5,752 nucleotides of DNA. Origin: Labilibaculum sp032125735 (GTDB lineage: Bacteria > Bacteroidota > Bacteroidia > Bacteroidales > Marinifilaceae). Positions 1 through 5,503 of the stretch are shown here, in pieces. Below the pieces are notes generated by a model that had not been told where the DNA came from, did no database searches, and was given only the letters and a program-made list of their open reading frames with translations. Location of the stretch: positions 1-5,752 of the forward strand of contig JAQBBZ010000025.1 of the NCBI GenBank assembly GCA_032125735.1. Reading direction: 5' to 3'. Position 1 is the first letter of the stretch. The number at the start of each line of letters is the position of its first letter. The position numbers and the translations under genes were made by a program.

Positions 1-528
1 GACCTACCGGAATTGCCAGCTTTATGTGATCTGTATGAGAAAGGCATAAGCCTTTGGGGTGCATCTAAAACTTTTGGCTTAGCGGGTTTGCGAACAGGTT
101 GGTTGGTTAGCCAGGATAAAGAATTTCTTGAACGTGTAGTCTCTTATAAAGACTATTTAAGCATATGTACTAGTGCTCCCAGTGAAATACTAACAATTAT
201 GGCATTGAATAATATGGATCGCTTCATACTGCCTAACCTAAAAAAGGTAAAACGAAACATTGCCTTGTTTACAGAATTTGCTAAAAATCAGAAGGTAATA
301 GAAAGCTTTGTTCCTCCACGTGCTGGCACAACCTCATTTGTAAAATTAAATATAGAATGTTCAGCATTAGAATTTAGCGAGCACTTGGTAAAAGAAACCG
401 GTATCATGACTGTTCCTGCTGAAATGTTCGAGTACGAAGGCAAATACATCAGACTTGGCTTTGGAAGAGAGAACTTCCCTGAAATTCTGGAAATTTTAGG
501 AGAATACTTCAAGAAGTTTTACGCGTAA
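1..528 (+). CDS. PLP-dependent aminotransferase, class I/II fold (5' end outside window)
   Basis: This is the C-terminal part of a cytosolic aminotransferase. The frame is open from base 1 with no stop, so the true start lies upstream and 175 residues are visible. The motif SKTFGLAGLRTGW is the pyridoxal-phosphate lysine region of fold-type-I enzymes. The lysine that should form the Schiff base is codon 67-69, and the arginine eight residues on is the usual phosphate-binding one. Near the C-terminus, KYIRLGFG carries the arginine (codon 451-453) expected to bind the substrate carboxylate. The stretch YKDYLSICTSAPSEIL resembles a subgroup that includes capreomycidine-synthase-like and generic 'aspartate aminotransferase-like' proteins, so the substrate cannot be named. 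The domain end is intact and stops at TAA 526-528. A hairpin terminator follows 27 bases later, so this gene closes its operon and is separate from cydAB. Confidence 0.9.
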   Translation, partial: DLPELPALCDLYEKGISLWGASKTFGLAGLRTGWLVSQDKEFLERVVSYKDYLSICTSAPSEILTIMALNNMDRFILPNLKKVKRNIALFTEFAKNQKVIESFVPPRAGTTSFVKLNIECSALEFSEHLVKETGIMTVPAEMFEYEGKYIRLGFGRENFPEILEILGEYFKKFYA

Positions 529-555
529 TTAGAAATATTGAAAAACGAACCAAAG

Positions 556-588
556 AAAGAGCTTCGGGACCAGCGCCTGAAGCTCTTT
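556..588 (+). terminator. Hairpin terminator after the aminotransferase gene
   Basis: The left arm AAAGAGCTTCGGG (556-568) pairs with CCTGAAGCTCTTT (576-588) over 13 bp with one G-U wobble, around a 7-base loop (569-575). The right arm ends in a T run that continues to 589. The T tract is short, but stem strength and the position 27 bases after the stop codon fit intrinsic termination. The arms begin with A and end with T, so the hairpin could also act weakly on the opposite strand. Confidence 0.8.
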
Positions 589-867
589 TCAGTTCAAACG
601 AATTCAAAATTTATTTAAATACTATCTCTAAGAATCCATACCCGATATTTCCTTTTAATTATTATGCATTGTAAAAATAGATTTATCTACAATCTAACAA
701 GCCTCTCCTCAAACAATTACATTTTGCACGTAACCACAACCACCTCGCTTACTAGAATATAAGAAATACATATCCACGAGAGATAATTCACAAAACAAAA
801 AAATATCATTTTTCATTGGCTATAAAACGAATAAAAACCCTTATTTTTAACGTTTAAAAATAAGAAT
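589..867 (+). other. Gene-free leader upstream of cydA
   Basis: About 280 bases lie between the terminator and cydA. The stretch is very AT-rich and holds no convincing gene. The longest ATG-started frame seen (664-762, 32 codons) has no recognisable protein character. The cydA promoter should lie here. I see only imperfect matches to the Bacteroidetes -7 motif TAnnTTTG (TACATTTT near 720, TATTTTTA at 842-849) and none with a TTG -33 element at proper spacing, so I do not call a promoter. The only firm structure is the inverted repeat at its right end. Confidence 0.5.
840..864 (+). promoter_or_regulatory. Inverted repeat abutting the cydA start codon (possible operator or translational hairpin)
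   Basis: The arms CTTATTTTTAA (840-850) and TTAAAAATAAG (854-864) are perfectly complementary over 11 bp with a 3-base centre (CGT). The repeat ends three bases before the ATG at 868, covering the place where a ribosome would bind. It could be a dimer operator, a weak RNA hairpin restricting initiation, or a chance product of AT-rich sequence. It does not match the FNR (TTGAT-N4-ATCAA) or Rex consensus. The structure is certain; the regulatory role is inferred. Confidence 0.45.
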
Positions 868-2199
868 ATGGATGACATGATATTTTATGATAGGTTGCAG
901 TTCGCATTTACTATCACATTTCACTATATATTTCCACAATTAACCATGGGACTATCTTTAATGATTGTCTATTTTAAATGGAAATATTTAAGAACTAAAC
1001 TTGAAAAGTTTAACAATGCGGCAAAATTCTTCATGAAGATTTTTGCCATTAATTTCACCATGGGTGTAGTAACAGGAATTCCAATGGAATTTCAGTTTGG
1101 TACTAATTGGGCAAAATTCTCGGAACTAACCGGAGGAATTATTGGGCAAACCCTGGCCATGGAAGGTCTGTTTTCATTTTTTCTGGAATCATCTTTCCTG
1201 GCTCTGTTCATTTTTGGTGAAAAGCTAATGGGGCAAAAACTGCACCTTCTAACAGGGTTTTTAGTCTTTTTAGGTTCCTGGGCCAGCGGCTACTTTATTT
1301 TAGCAACTAATGCATGGATGCAAAATCCTGTTGGTTACGAAATTTTAGCGAATGGCAAATACGTATTAACTAATTTCTCAGCCTTATTCAGTAATCCTTG
1401 GTTGATACCAGCCTTCCTGCACAATCAATTTGCATCTGTTGTCACCTCATCGTTTGTTGTTGCCGCTATTGGTGCTTTTTATGTATTGAGCAATAAGAAT
1501 GTAGAATACGGAAAGTTATTTTTAAAGACAGGTATTATTTTCGGTTTTGTTTCGAGCATGCTGGTGGCTGTCCCAACGGGCGATTGGAATGCTAAAAATG
1601 TAGCCAAATACCAACCTGCTTCCTTTGCCGCCATGGAGGGGATTTTTGAAACCCAGGAAGCGGGTGCCGAAATCGTACTTATTGGTCAACCCAATATGGT
1701 TGAAAAAAAGATAGACAACAAAATTGCCGTTCCCAACATCTTAAGTTTTTTAACTTATCAGGATTGGAACAAGCAAATTCCGGGAATGGATCAATTTAAA
1801 AAAGAAGAATTACCCGATAATATTCCTGCTCTTTACTATTCCTATCATATTATGGTAGGATTGGGCACTATTTTTATTGGATTAATGGGCCTGGCACTTT
1901 TATTTTTATGGAGAAAAAAACTCTATACAATGAATACACTGCTTTGGGCCATTATGTTTGCCTTCCCTTTTCCGTATATCGCAAATATAACCGGATGGTA
2001 TGTTGCCGAGTTGGGACGACAACCGTATTTGGTATATGGTTTGTTAAAAACCGCTGATGGAATCTCACCAACCGTTTCATCAGGAAATACTTTATTTACC
2101 CTATTGGGATTTGTTGGTTTATATATGCTGCTTGGCTTACTGTTCATGGTCTTGGTTGGAAAAACGATTCATAAAGGACCCGAAACTCAAACACATTAA
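868..2199 (+). CDS. cydA: Cytochrome bd menaquinol oxidase subunit I
   Basis: This integral membrane subunit (443 aa, about nine helices) oxidises quinol, carries hemes b558, b595 and d, and reduces O2 to water without pumping protons. Residues seen by E. coli numbering are His19 (heme b595 ligand, FHYIFPQLTMG), Glu99 and Glu107 in MEGLFSFFLE (proton path/heme d side), His185 (= His186, heme b558 ligand, FLHNQFAS), Met329 in HIMVGLG (= Met393, second b558 ligand) and GWYVAELGRQPY (E. coli GRQPW). The region between about 240 and 320 is short, as in the short-Q-loop class; E. coli CydA is about 522 aa. Two changes stand out: Ser252 where E. coli has quinol-site Lys252 (Glu257 is kept), and His327 where E. 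coli has Arg391. The start at 868 puts His at residue 19; ATG 877 would shorten it by three. The upstream ribosome site is weak. cydB begins two bases after the stop. Confidence 0.97.
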   Translation: MDDMIFYDRLQFAFTITFHYIFPQLTMGLSLMIVYFKWKYLRTKLEKFNNAAKFFMKIFAINFTMGVVTGIPMEFQFGTNWAKFSELTGGIIGQTLAMEGLFSFFLESSFLALFIFGEKLMGQKLHLLTGFLVFLGSWASGYFILATNAWMQNPVGYEILANGKYVLTNFSALFSNPWLIPAFLHNQFASVVTSSFVVAAIGAFYVLSNKNVEYGKLFLKTGIIFGFVSSMLVAVPTGDWNAKNVAKYQPASFAAMEGIFETQEAGAEIVLIGQPNMVEKKIDNKIAVPNILSFLTYQDWNKQIPGMDQFKKEELPDNIPALYYSYHIMVGLGTIFIGLMGLALLFLWRKKLYTMNTLLWAIMFAFPFPYIANITGWYVAELGRQPYLVYGLLKTADGISPTVSSGNTLFTLLGFVGLYMLLGLLFMVLVGKTIHKGPETQTH

Positions 2200-2201
2200 T
2201 T

Positions 2202-3275
2202 ATGGAATTATTTTGGTACACAATGATAGCTATTGTTTTAGCTGTATTCTTCATATTGGACGGTTACGATTTTGGAACAGGAATTATTCATTTGTTTTTT
2301 GCTAAAAAGGAAAAAGACAAAGAGGTAATTGCAAAAGCCGCGGGACTTTTCTGGGACTCGAATGAAGTTTGGTTGGTGGCGGCCGGAGGATTGCTGTTTA
2401 TGGCTTTCCCTACCTTTTACGCCTCTGTTTTTAGTGGTTTTTATCTTCCTTTAATCATTGTTCTGTGGTTTATTATTTTCAGAGCAATAGGTTTAGAGTT
2501 ACGAAGTCAGTTTCACTTTCAGATGTGGAAGGATATTTGGGATAAATCATTTGGCGTTTCGAGCTTACTGCTAACACTGTTTTTTGGTATTGCACTGGGC
2601 AATGTAATTAGAGGTGTAAACTTGGGCGGTGTCGAAAATGGGGTTTCGGCTTACGAAGCACACTACTTTTTCCTACCCCTGTGGAACAGCAGTTTTAGTC
2701 CTGCAGGCACTCACCCCGGAGTTATCGATTGGTTCACAATTGTGATAGGAATAATTGCCGTTGTCACCTTATCCATTCATGGTGCCAACTGGATCATATT
2801 AAAAACCGAGTCATCAATTAATGAAAAACTGAAGTCGGTAGTTTTCAAGCTTAATATTGCTCTTTTATTACTTACTATTTTCTCAGTATCCATTTGGCAC
2901 ATCATAAAGCCTGAGCCATTTTCAAACTTTACGAATAATCCACTTCTGTTCATTTTTCCGATGATCTATTTGAGCGGATTGTTTGGCACTTTTTTAGTTA
3001 AAAAATTCAAGAAAGCTGTTTATGCCTTTGCTTGCTCGTCGCTGATTATTGTTGGCGGAATAACTTCTTCATTGGCATCTATGTTTCCCGTGATTTTGCC
3101 TTCAACCAATAGTGTAAACGAGTCCTTAACCATTTACAACACCGCCACCACCGAATATGGTTTGTCGGTTGCCTTTGGATGGGGAATTGTTGGCTTTGCA
3201 CTCCTTTTGGTTTACTTTATTGTTCAGAAAAAATTGATGGGCGGAAAAATTGATAAGATGGATTACGGACATTAA
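2202..3275 (+). CDS. cydB: Cytochrome bd menaquinol oxidase subunit II
   Basis: This is the second integral membrane subunit of cytochrome bd (357 aa, 8-9 hydrophobic helices), which pairs with CydA and supports heme assembly and stability. Family marks seen in order are DGYDFGTG (20-27), WDSNEVWLVAAGG (51-63), FRAIGLELR (93-101), GNVIRGV (133-139), SIHGANW (191-197) and FPVILPST (295-302) just before the last helix. The length is normal for the family (E. coli about 379 aa) and the ends look complete. The start ATG lies two bases after the cydA stop, so the two are almost certainly translated from one message with coupling. No cydX-like ORF and no cydDC transporter genes are seen in the window. 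A small membrane-protein gene follows 16 bases downstream. Confidence 0.97.
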   Translation: MELFWYTMIAIVLAVFFILDGYDFGTGIIHLFFAKKEKDKEVIAKAAGLFWDSNEVWLVAAGGLLFMAFPTFYASVFSGFYLPLIIVLWFIIFRAIGLELRSQFHFQMWKDIWDKSFGVSSLLLTLFFGIALGNVIRGVNLGGVENGVSAYEAHYFFLPLWNSSFSPAGTHPGVIDWFTIVIGIIAVVTLSIHGANWIILKTESSINEKLKSVVFKLNIALLLLTIFSVSIWHIIKPEPFSNFTNNPLLFIFPMIYLSGLFGTFLVKKFKKAVYAFACSSLIIVGGITSSLASMFPVILPSTNSVNESLTIYNTATTEYGLSVAFGWGIVGFALLLVYFIVQKKLMGGKIDKMDYGH

Positions 3276-3291
3276 TATTACGAGCCAATTT

Positions 3292-3603
3292 ATGACAGAT
3301 ACACTCATTTCTTTACTAAGCATTCTTATTGGAATAATTGGAGGCAACAGCACTGGCCTATTCTTCAAAAAATATTCCTTTGGATTAATTGGAAATACCA
3401 TTGCCGGAGTTTTCGGCAGTGTTTTTTTCATTAAATCGATTGGTCGATTAGGATTTTCACCCCAAGCCATCATGCAAACCGGTAGTATGAATTGTTACTT
3501 GTTTGTGCTTAATGCTCTGGTTTCATTTTGCGGTGGACTTGTTGCCGTAATTTTATTGAGTAAACTGGCAGCAAAATTCAATAAATCGGATAAAATTAAC
3601 TAA
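3292..3603 (+). CDS. Small three-helix membrane protein of unknown function in the cydAB operon
   Basis: This 103-residue protein is translated from ATG 3292, 16 bases after the cydB stop. A TTG at 3250 in the same frame would overlap cydB and add 14 polar residues before the hydrophobic start, so the ATG is preferred. Hydrophobic segments lie at about residues 5-20, 30-47 and 68-89, and the C-terminus is lysine-rich (KLAAKFNKSDKIN), probably cytoplasmic. The glycine pattern IIGGNSTGLFFKKYSFGLIGNTIAGVFG recalls small proteins with the pattern GGN..G..LKK.SLG..GN.IAG..GG, seen in many bacteria without a known job; this likeness is from memory. It does not look like CydX (30-40 aa, one helix) or DUF4492. 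Its position and direction suggest co-transcription with cydAB. A role in bd oxidase assembly is speculation. Confidence 0.75.
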   Translation: MTDTLISLLSILIGIIGGNSTGLFFKKYSFGLIGNTIAGVFGSVFFIKSIGRLGFSPQAIMQTGSMNCYLFVLNALVSFCGGLVAVILLSKLAAKFNKSDKIN

Positions 3604-3820
3604 GCAGCACTATACCGAATAAGCAAGTTCAAATTCATAAACGATCTTGCGTCAAGTAGGCAAAGGGAGTTTGACTTCGTCGATTTTCAATTCACCCTAA
3701 GCCTCTCACAGAAGCGTATCTCGTAAAATCGGGACAGGCTATGCACTCATCGCTGGGTCTTGCAGTCCCCTTATAGCTCTACTTATTGTGTGCAGTACTT
3801 ATATTTTGTTTTCGATGATA
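3604..3820. other. Convergent intergenic region with a GC-rich block
   Basis: These 217 bases separate the + strand cyd unit from the - strand flavodoxin-ferredoxin gene. No ORF, tRNA or clean intrinsic terminator is seen. An imperfect hairpin can be drawn from AGGGAG (3664-3669) and TTGA to TCAATTCACCCT (ending near 3698), which could serve as a weak bidirectional terminator. Bases 3701-3780 are about 52% G+C by my count, well above the AT-rich surroundings, and include ATCGGGACAGGCTATGCA near 3729. That block may be a remnant of a dispersed repeat. Confidence 0.4.
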
Positions 3821-4621
3821 TTAAAAAAAGTATTCTGGCTCCTTTCGCTCTTTATAAAGCTTATTTAGTCGTGTCGCCCATTCTTTTACTGGACTGGGTT
3901 TCATCGTTCGGGCGTTTTGTGGACAAGTTCTGATACAAGCACAACAAGTAATACATTTTTCGATATCAATCAAACTACTATTCTCGAAATTCACAGCACC
4001 CATAGGACAGATTTCTGCACAAATTCCGCATTGCGAACAGTCATTGTTTACTCTTATAAAATCGACATCCCATACCTTTGTAATTCCATCATATGGATAG
4101 TTACCAGGTATACTTATCTCAGAAATGAGGTCAACTGATGAAATTGATTGTAGTTTTTCATTTATTTTATGCGCCAATAATTCTGCTTGAATCAAATCTC
4201 TTGCATCAGGTCGACCTTCGGCTATTGGCGTTTCGGAACTTGAAAAAGAGTGTTCGCCTATAAATGCTGCACAGGCAATCGGTTTGCAACCTCTTTCAAT
4301 CAGAATATTTTTAAGTTCAAGTAAAGCATCACCGTAGGCTCGATTACCATATACTACGATACATACGGTAGGAGTATTGCAAGCTTTAACCAAATGCAAC
4401 CATTCCATTAAAAGTGCAGGTACTCTACCCATATAAACTGGCAAACCAATAACGAGTAAATCATTTTCTGTTGTTTTTAATGGATGTGTTCTTGCTTCAG
4501 CTTTGGTAATATCTATTATTTCAGTATTTCCGTAATTTAGTCCGCGTGCAATTCCCTGAATAAACGCTTTTGTTGTTCCGGTTGGTGAAAAGTAAACCAG
4601 TTTAAGTGATTGGATGTTCAT
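3821..4621 (-). CDS. Flavodoxin/ferredoxin fusion, EFR1-type ferredoxin
   Basis: This soluble electron-transfer protein (266 aa) joins two cofactor modules. The N-terminal part is flavodoxin-like: YFSPTGTTKAF (10-20) is the FMN phosphate loop, LLVIGLPVYMGRVP (55-68) and VVYGNRAYGDALLEL (89-103) match the other flavin-contact segments. The C-terminal part has two [4Fe-4S] motifs, C195-x2-C198-x2-C201-x3-C205-P and C223-x2-C226-x2-C229-x3-C233-P, with an extra Cys227 inside the second. This architecture matches EFR1-family proteins, whose partners are mostly unknown. It probably passes electrons between FMN and FeS clusters in the cytosol. There is no signal peptide or membrane segment. The start at 4621 is backed by GGAGG seven bases upstream. 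A Crp/Fnr-like regulator gene ends 69 bases upstream on the same strand and may control or share transcription with it. Confidence 0.9.
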   Translation of the reverse strand: MNIQSLKLVYFSPTGTTKAFIQGIARGLNYGNTEIIDITKAEARTHPLKTTENDLLVIGLPVYMGRVPALLMEWLHLVKACNTPTVCIVVYGNRAYGDALLELKNILIERGCKPIACAAFIGEHSFSSSETPIAEGRPDARDLIQAELLAHKINEKLQSISSVDLISEISIPGNYPYDGITKVWDVDFIRVNNDCSQCGICAEICPMGAVNFENSSLIDIEKCITCCACIRTCPQNARTMKPSPVKEWATRLNKLYKERKEPEYFF

Positions 4622-4628
4622 TTGATGT

Positions 4629-4633
4629 CCTCC
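4629..4633 (-). promoter_or_regulatory. Shine-Dalgarno site for the flavodoxin/ferredoxin gene
   Basis: On the - strand this reads GGAGG, seven bases (ACATCAA) before the ATG at 4621. It is the only strong Shine-Dalgarno match before a start in the window; cydA, cydB and the regulator have A/T-rich upstream sequence instead. It fixes the start codon and suggests efficient, or historically foreign, initiation. Confidence 0.75.
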
Positions 4634-4667
4634 ATTATTTTATTAATCATATTTAATAACTTTGGTA

Positions 4668-4675
4668 CAAAGATA
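4668..4675 (-). promoter_or_regulatory. Bacteroidetes-type -7 element upstream of the flavodoxin/ferredoxin gene
   Basis: On the - strand these bases read TATCTTTG, an exact match to the Bacteroidetes -7 consensus TAnnTTTG. The implied transcript start near 4661 gives a leader of about 40 bases before the ATG. I find no clear TTG -33 element about 19 bases further upstream, which weakens the call. It overlaps the small inverted repeat CTTTG-GTA-CAAAG (4660-4672). If real, the gene has its own promoter inside the gap after the regulator gene. Confidence 0.4.
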
Positions 4676-4690
4676 AAGACTGGTTTGATA

Positions 4691-5266
4691 TTATTTATTG
4701 ATGTATGTTAAGGGTTTAATCCTGCTTAATGATTCTGGTTTGATTCCTAAATAAGAAGCAAGATGATATTGGGCAACTAATTGTTCTATTTGTGGGTATG
4801 CTATTAATAACAACTGATATCGCTCAATTGCTGAATCCATTAATAATGCTGACTCCCGTTCACATTTTATATTAAATAATGTATCCGCTATATATTTGCC
4901 TAATCGATACCATTCAGTTGAAGCCTTCAATAAGTTATGATAATCGGTATAAGAAATGAAATAAATTGTAGTATCGGATAATGCCTGTATATATGCCTTT
5001 GTGGGCATTTGTGTCAAAAAACTTTTGTAACCACTTACAAAAGAATTTGGCAAATGGAAGTCTATATTATATTCCTCTCCTTCCTTATGAACATAGGTAC
5101 GAAGTACTCCTTCCTGAACAAATCCCATAAACGAACAAATGTCGCCAGCCTCAATTAAAAACTCTTTTTTTCGTAGATGAATTTTTTTCAATATTTTACC
5201 AAATTGAATTAGATGCTCCTCATTAAGACCAATTTCATTAATAAATATATCCTTTAATGTATCCAT
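4691..5266 (-). CDS. Crp/Fnr-superfamily transcriptional regulator
   Basis: This is a DNA-binding regulator (191 aa). Residues about 20-110 form a cyclic-nucleotide-binding-like beta roll (KEFLIEAGDICSFMGFVQEG, then GEEYNIDFHLPNSFVSGYKSF). Residues about 163-184 (LVAQYHLASYLGIKPESLSRI) are the helix-turn-helix, very close to the form common in Bacteroidetes. The RxS-type cAMP-binding signature of E. coli Crp is missing and there are only two cysteines (44 and 135), so it is neither a classic cAMP receptor nor an FeS-type Fnr; its signal is unknown. After SRI the tail is KPLTYINK rather than the basic RKK-type tail I expect. The ATG at 5266 follows only a weak AAGAAA. It lies upstream of and parallel to the flavodoxin/ferredoxin gene, a plausible but unproven target. 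Confidence 0.88.
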   Translation of the reverse strand: MDTLKDIFINEIGLNEEHLIQFGKILKKIHLRKKEFLIEAGDICSFMGFVQEGVLRTYVHKEGEEYNIDFHLPNSFVSGYKSFLTQMPTKAYIQALSDTTIYFISYTDYHNLLKASTEWYRLGKYIADTLFNIKCERESALLMDSAIERYQLLLIAYPQIEQLVAQYHLASYLGIKPESLSRIKPLTYINK

Positions 5267-5329
5267 AATTTCTTAATCGCAAAATGATAATTTAAATTAG
5301 ACTCAGTATTCCACACAACGGCAGTCTGT

Positions 5330-5380
5330 CTTAAAACGAATTAAACTGCTCAATTAAGTCTTAAATATATTGGTTTTAAG
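5330..5380. repeat. 8-bp inverted repeat upstream of the regulator gene
   Basis: CTTAAAAC (5330-5337) and GTTTTAAG (5373-5380) are perfect complements separated by 35 bases. They lie 64-114 bases upstream of the Crp/Fnr-like gene's start, where an operator or promoter would sit. The intervening sequence also contains AATTAA/TTAAG fragments. In such AT-rich DNA chance is a real possibility. Confidence 0.3.
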
Positions 5381-5398
5381 CATAGCTAAAAATTGAAA

Positions 5399-5444
5399 AT
5401 CCCGCTGCTACACGATTTCACCTAAAATCGCCCACTAACGGGAT
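5399..5444. repeat. Nested symmetrical palindrome downstream of the DUF1456 gene
   Basis: Outer arms ATCCCG (5399-5404) and CGGGAT (5439-5444) enclose inner arms CGATTT (5413-5418) and AAATCG (5425-5430) with a six-base loop. The two spacers between outer and inner arms are both exactly eight bases and are not complementary, giving a two-tier stem with a symmetric internal loop. On the - strand it follows the DUF1456 stop by about 60 bases and is followed by T-rich sequence (ATTTTCAATTTTT), so it may serve as a transcription end for that gene. A dispersed repeat is the alternative. Confidence 0.45.
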
Positions 5445-5503
5445 AAGATGTCGTATTTGTATGATTTTTCAAATTATGACTTCTTGCTTATGGCATGTCT
5501 GGC

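Noticed and set aside
288..512. - strand open frame within the aminotransferase gene.
   Set aside because: It is a mirror of the conserved aminotransferase C-terminal domain with no features of its own.
664..762. Short + strand frame upstream of cydA that might encode a small accessory protein such as DUF4492.
   Set aside because: The 32-residue translation is polar and threonine/asparagine-rich, with no membrane helix and no resemblance to DUF4492; it looks like chance in AT-rich leader.
1923..2305. Open frames on both strands across the end of cydA and start of cydB.
   Set aside because: They overlap strongly supported cydA/cydB and show no domain or plausible start signal.
3126..3473. 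Open frame on the - strand across the end of cydB and the small membrane gene.
   Set aside because: It lies opposite two well-supported coding regions, with low-complexity, unrecognisable sequence; it is a shadow.
3917..4138. + strand open frame within the flavodoxin/ferredoxin gene.
   Set aside because: It is antisense to the conserved cysteine motifs, which account for the coding signal; the translation is Thr/Ser-rich and unrecognisable.
868..5266. A single co-regulated oxygen-response system combining cydAB with the Crp/Fnr-like regulator.
   Set aside because: The units are convergent, the regulator lacks Fnr-type cysteine ligands, and no shared operator is seen; only proximity supports the idea.
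3682..5401. An 11-base inverted match between GATTTTCAATT (3682-3692) and AATTGAAAATC (5391-5401) as a possible element boundary.
   Set aside because: Several 11-base matches are expected by chance in an AT-rich window of this size, and the flanks do not extend the match.
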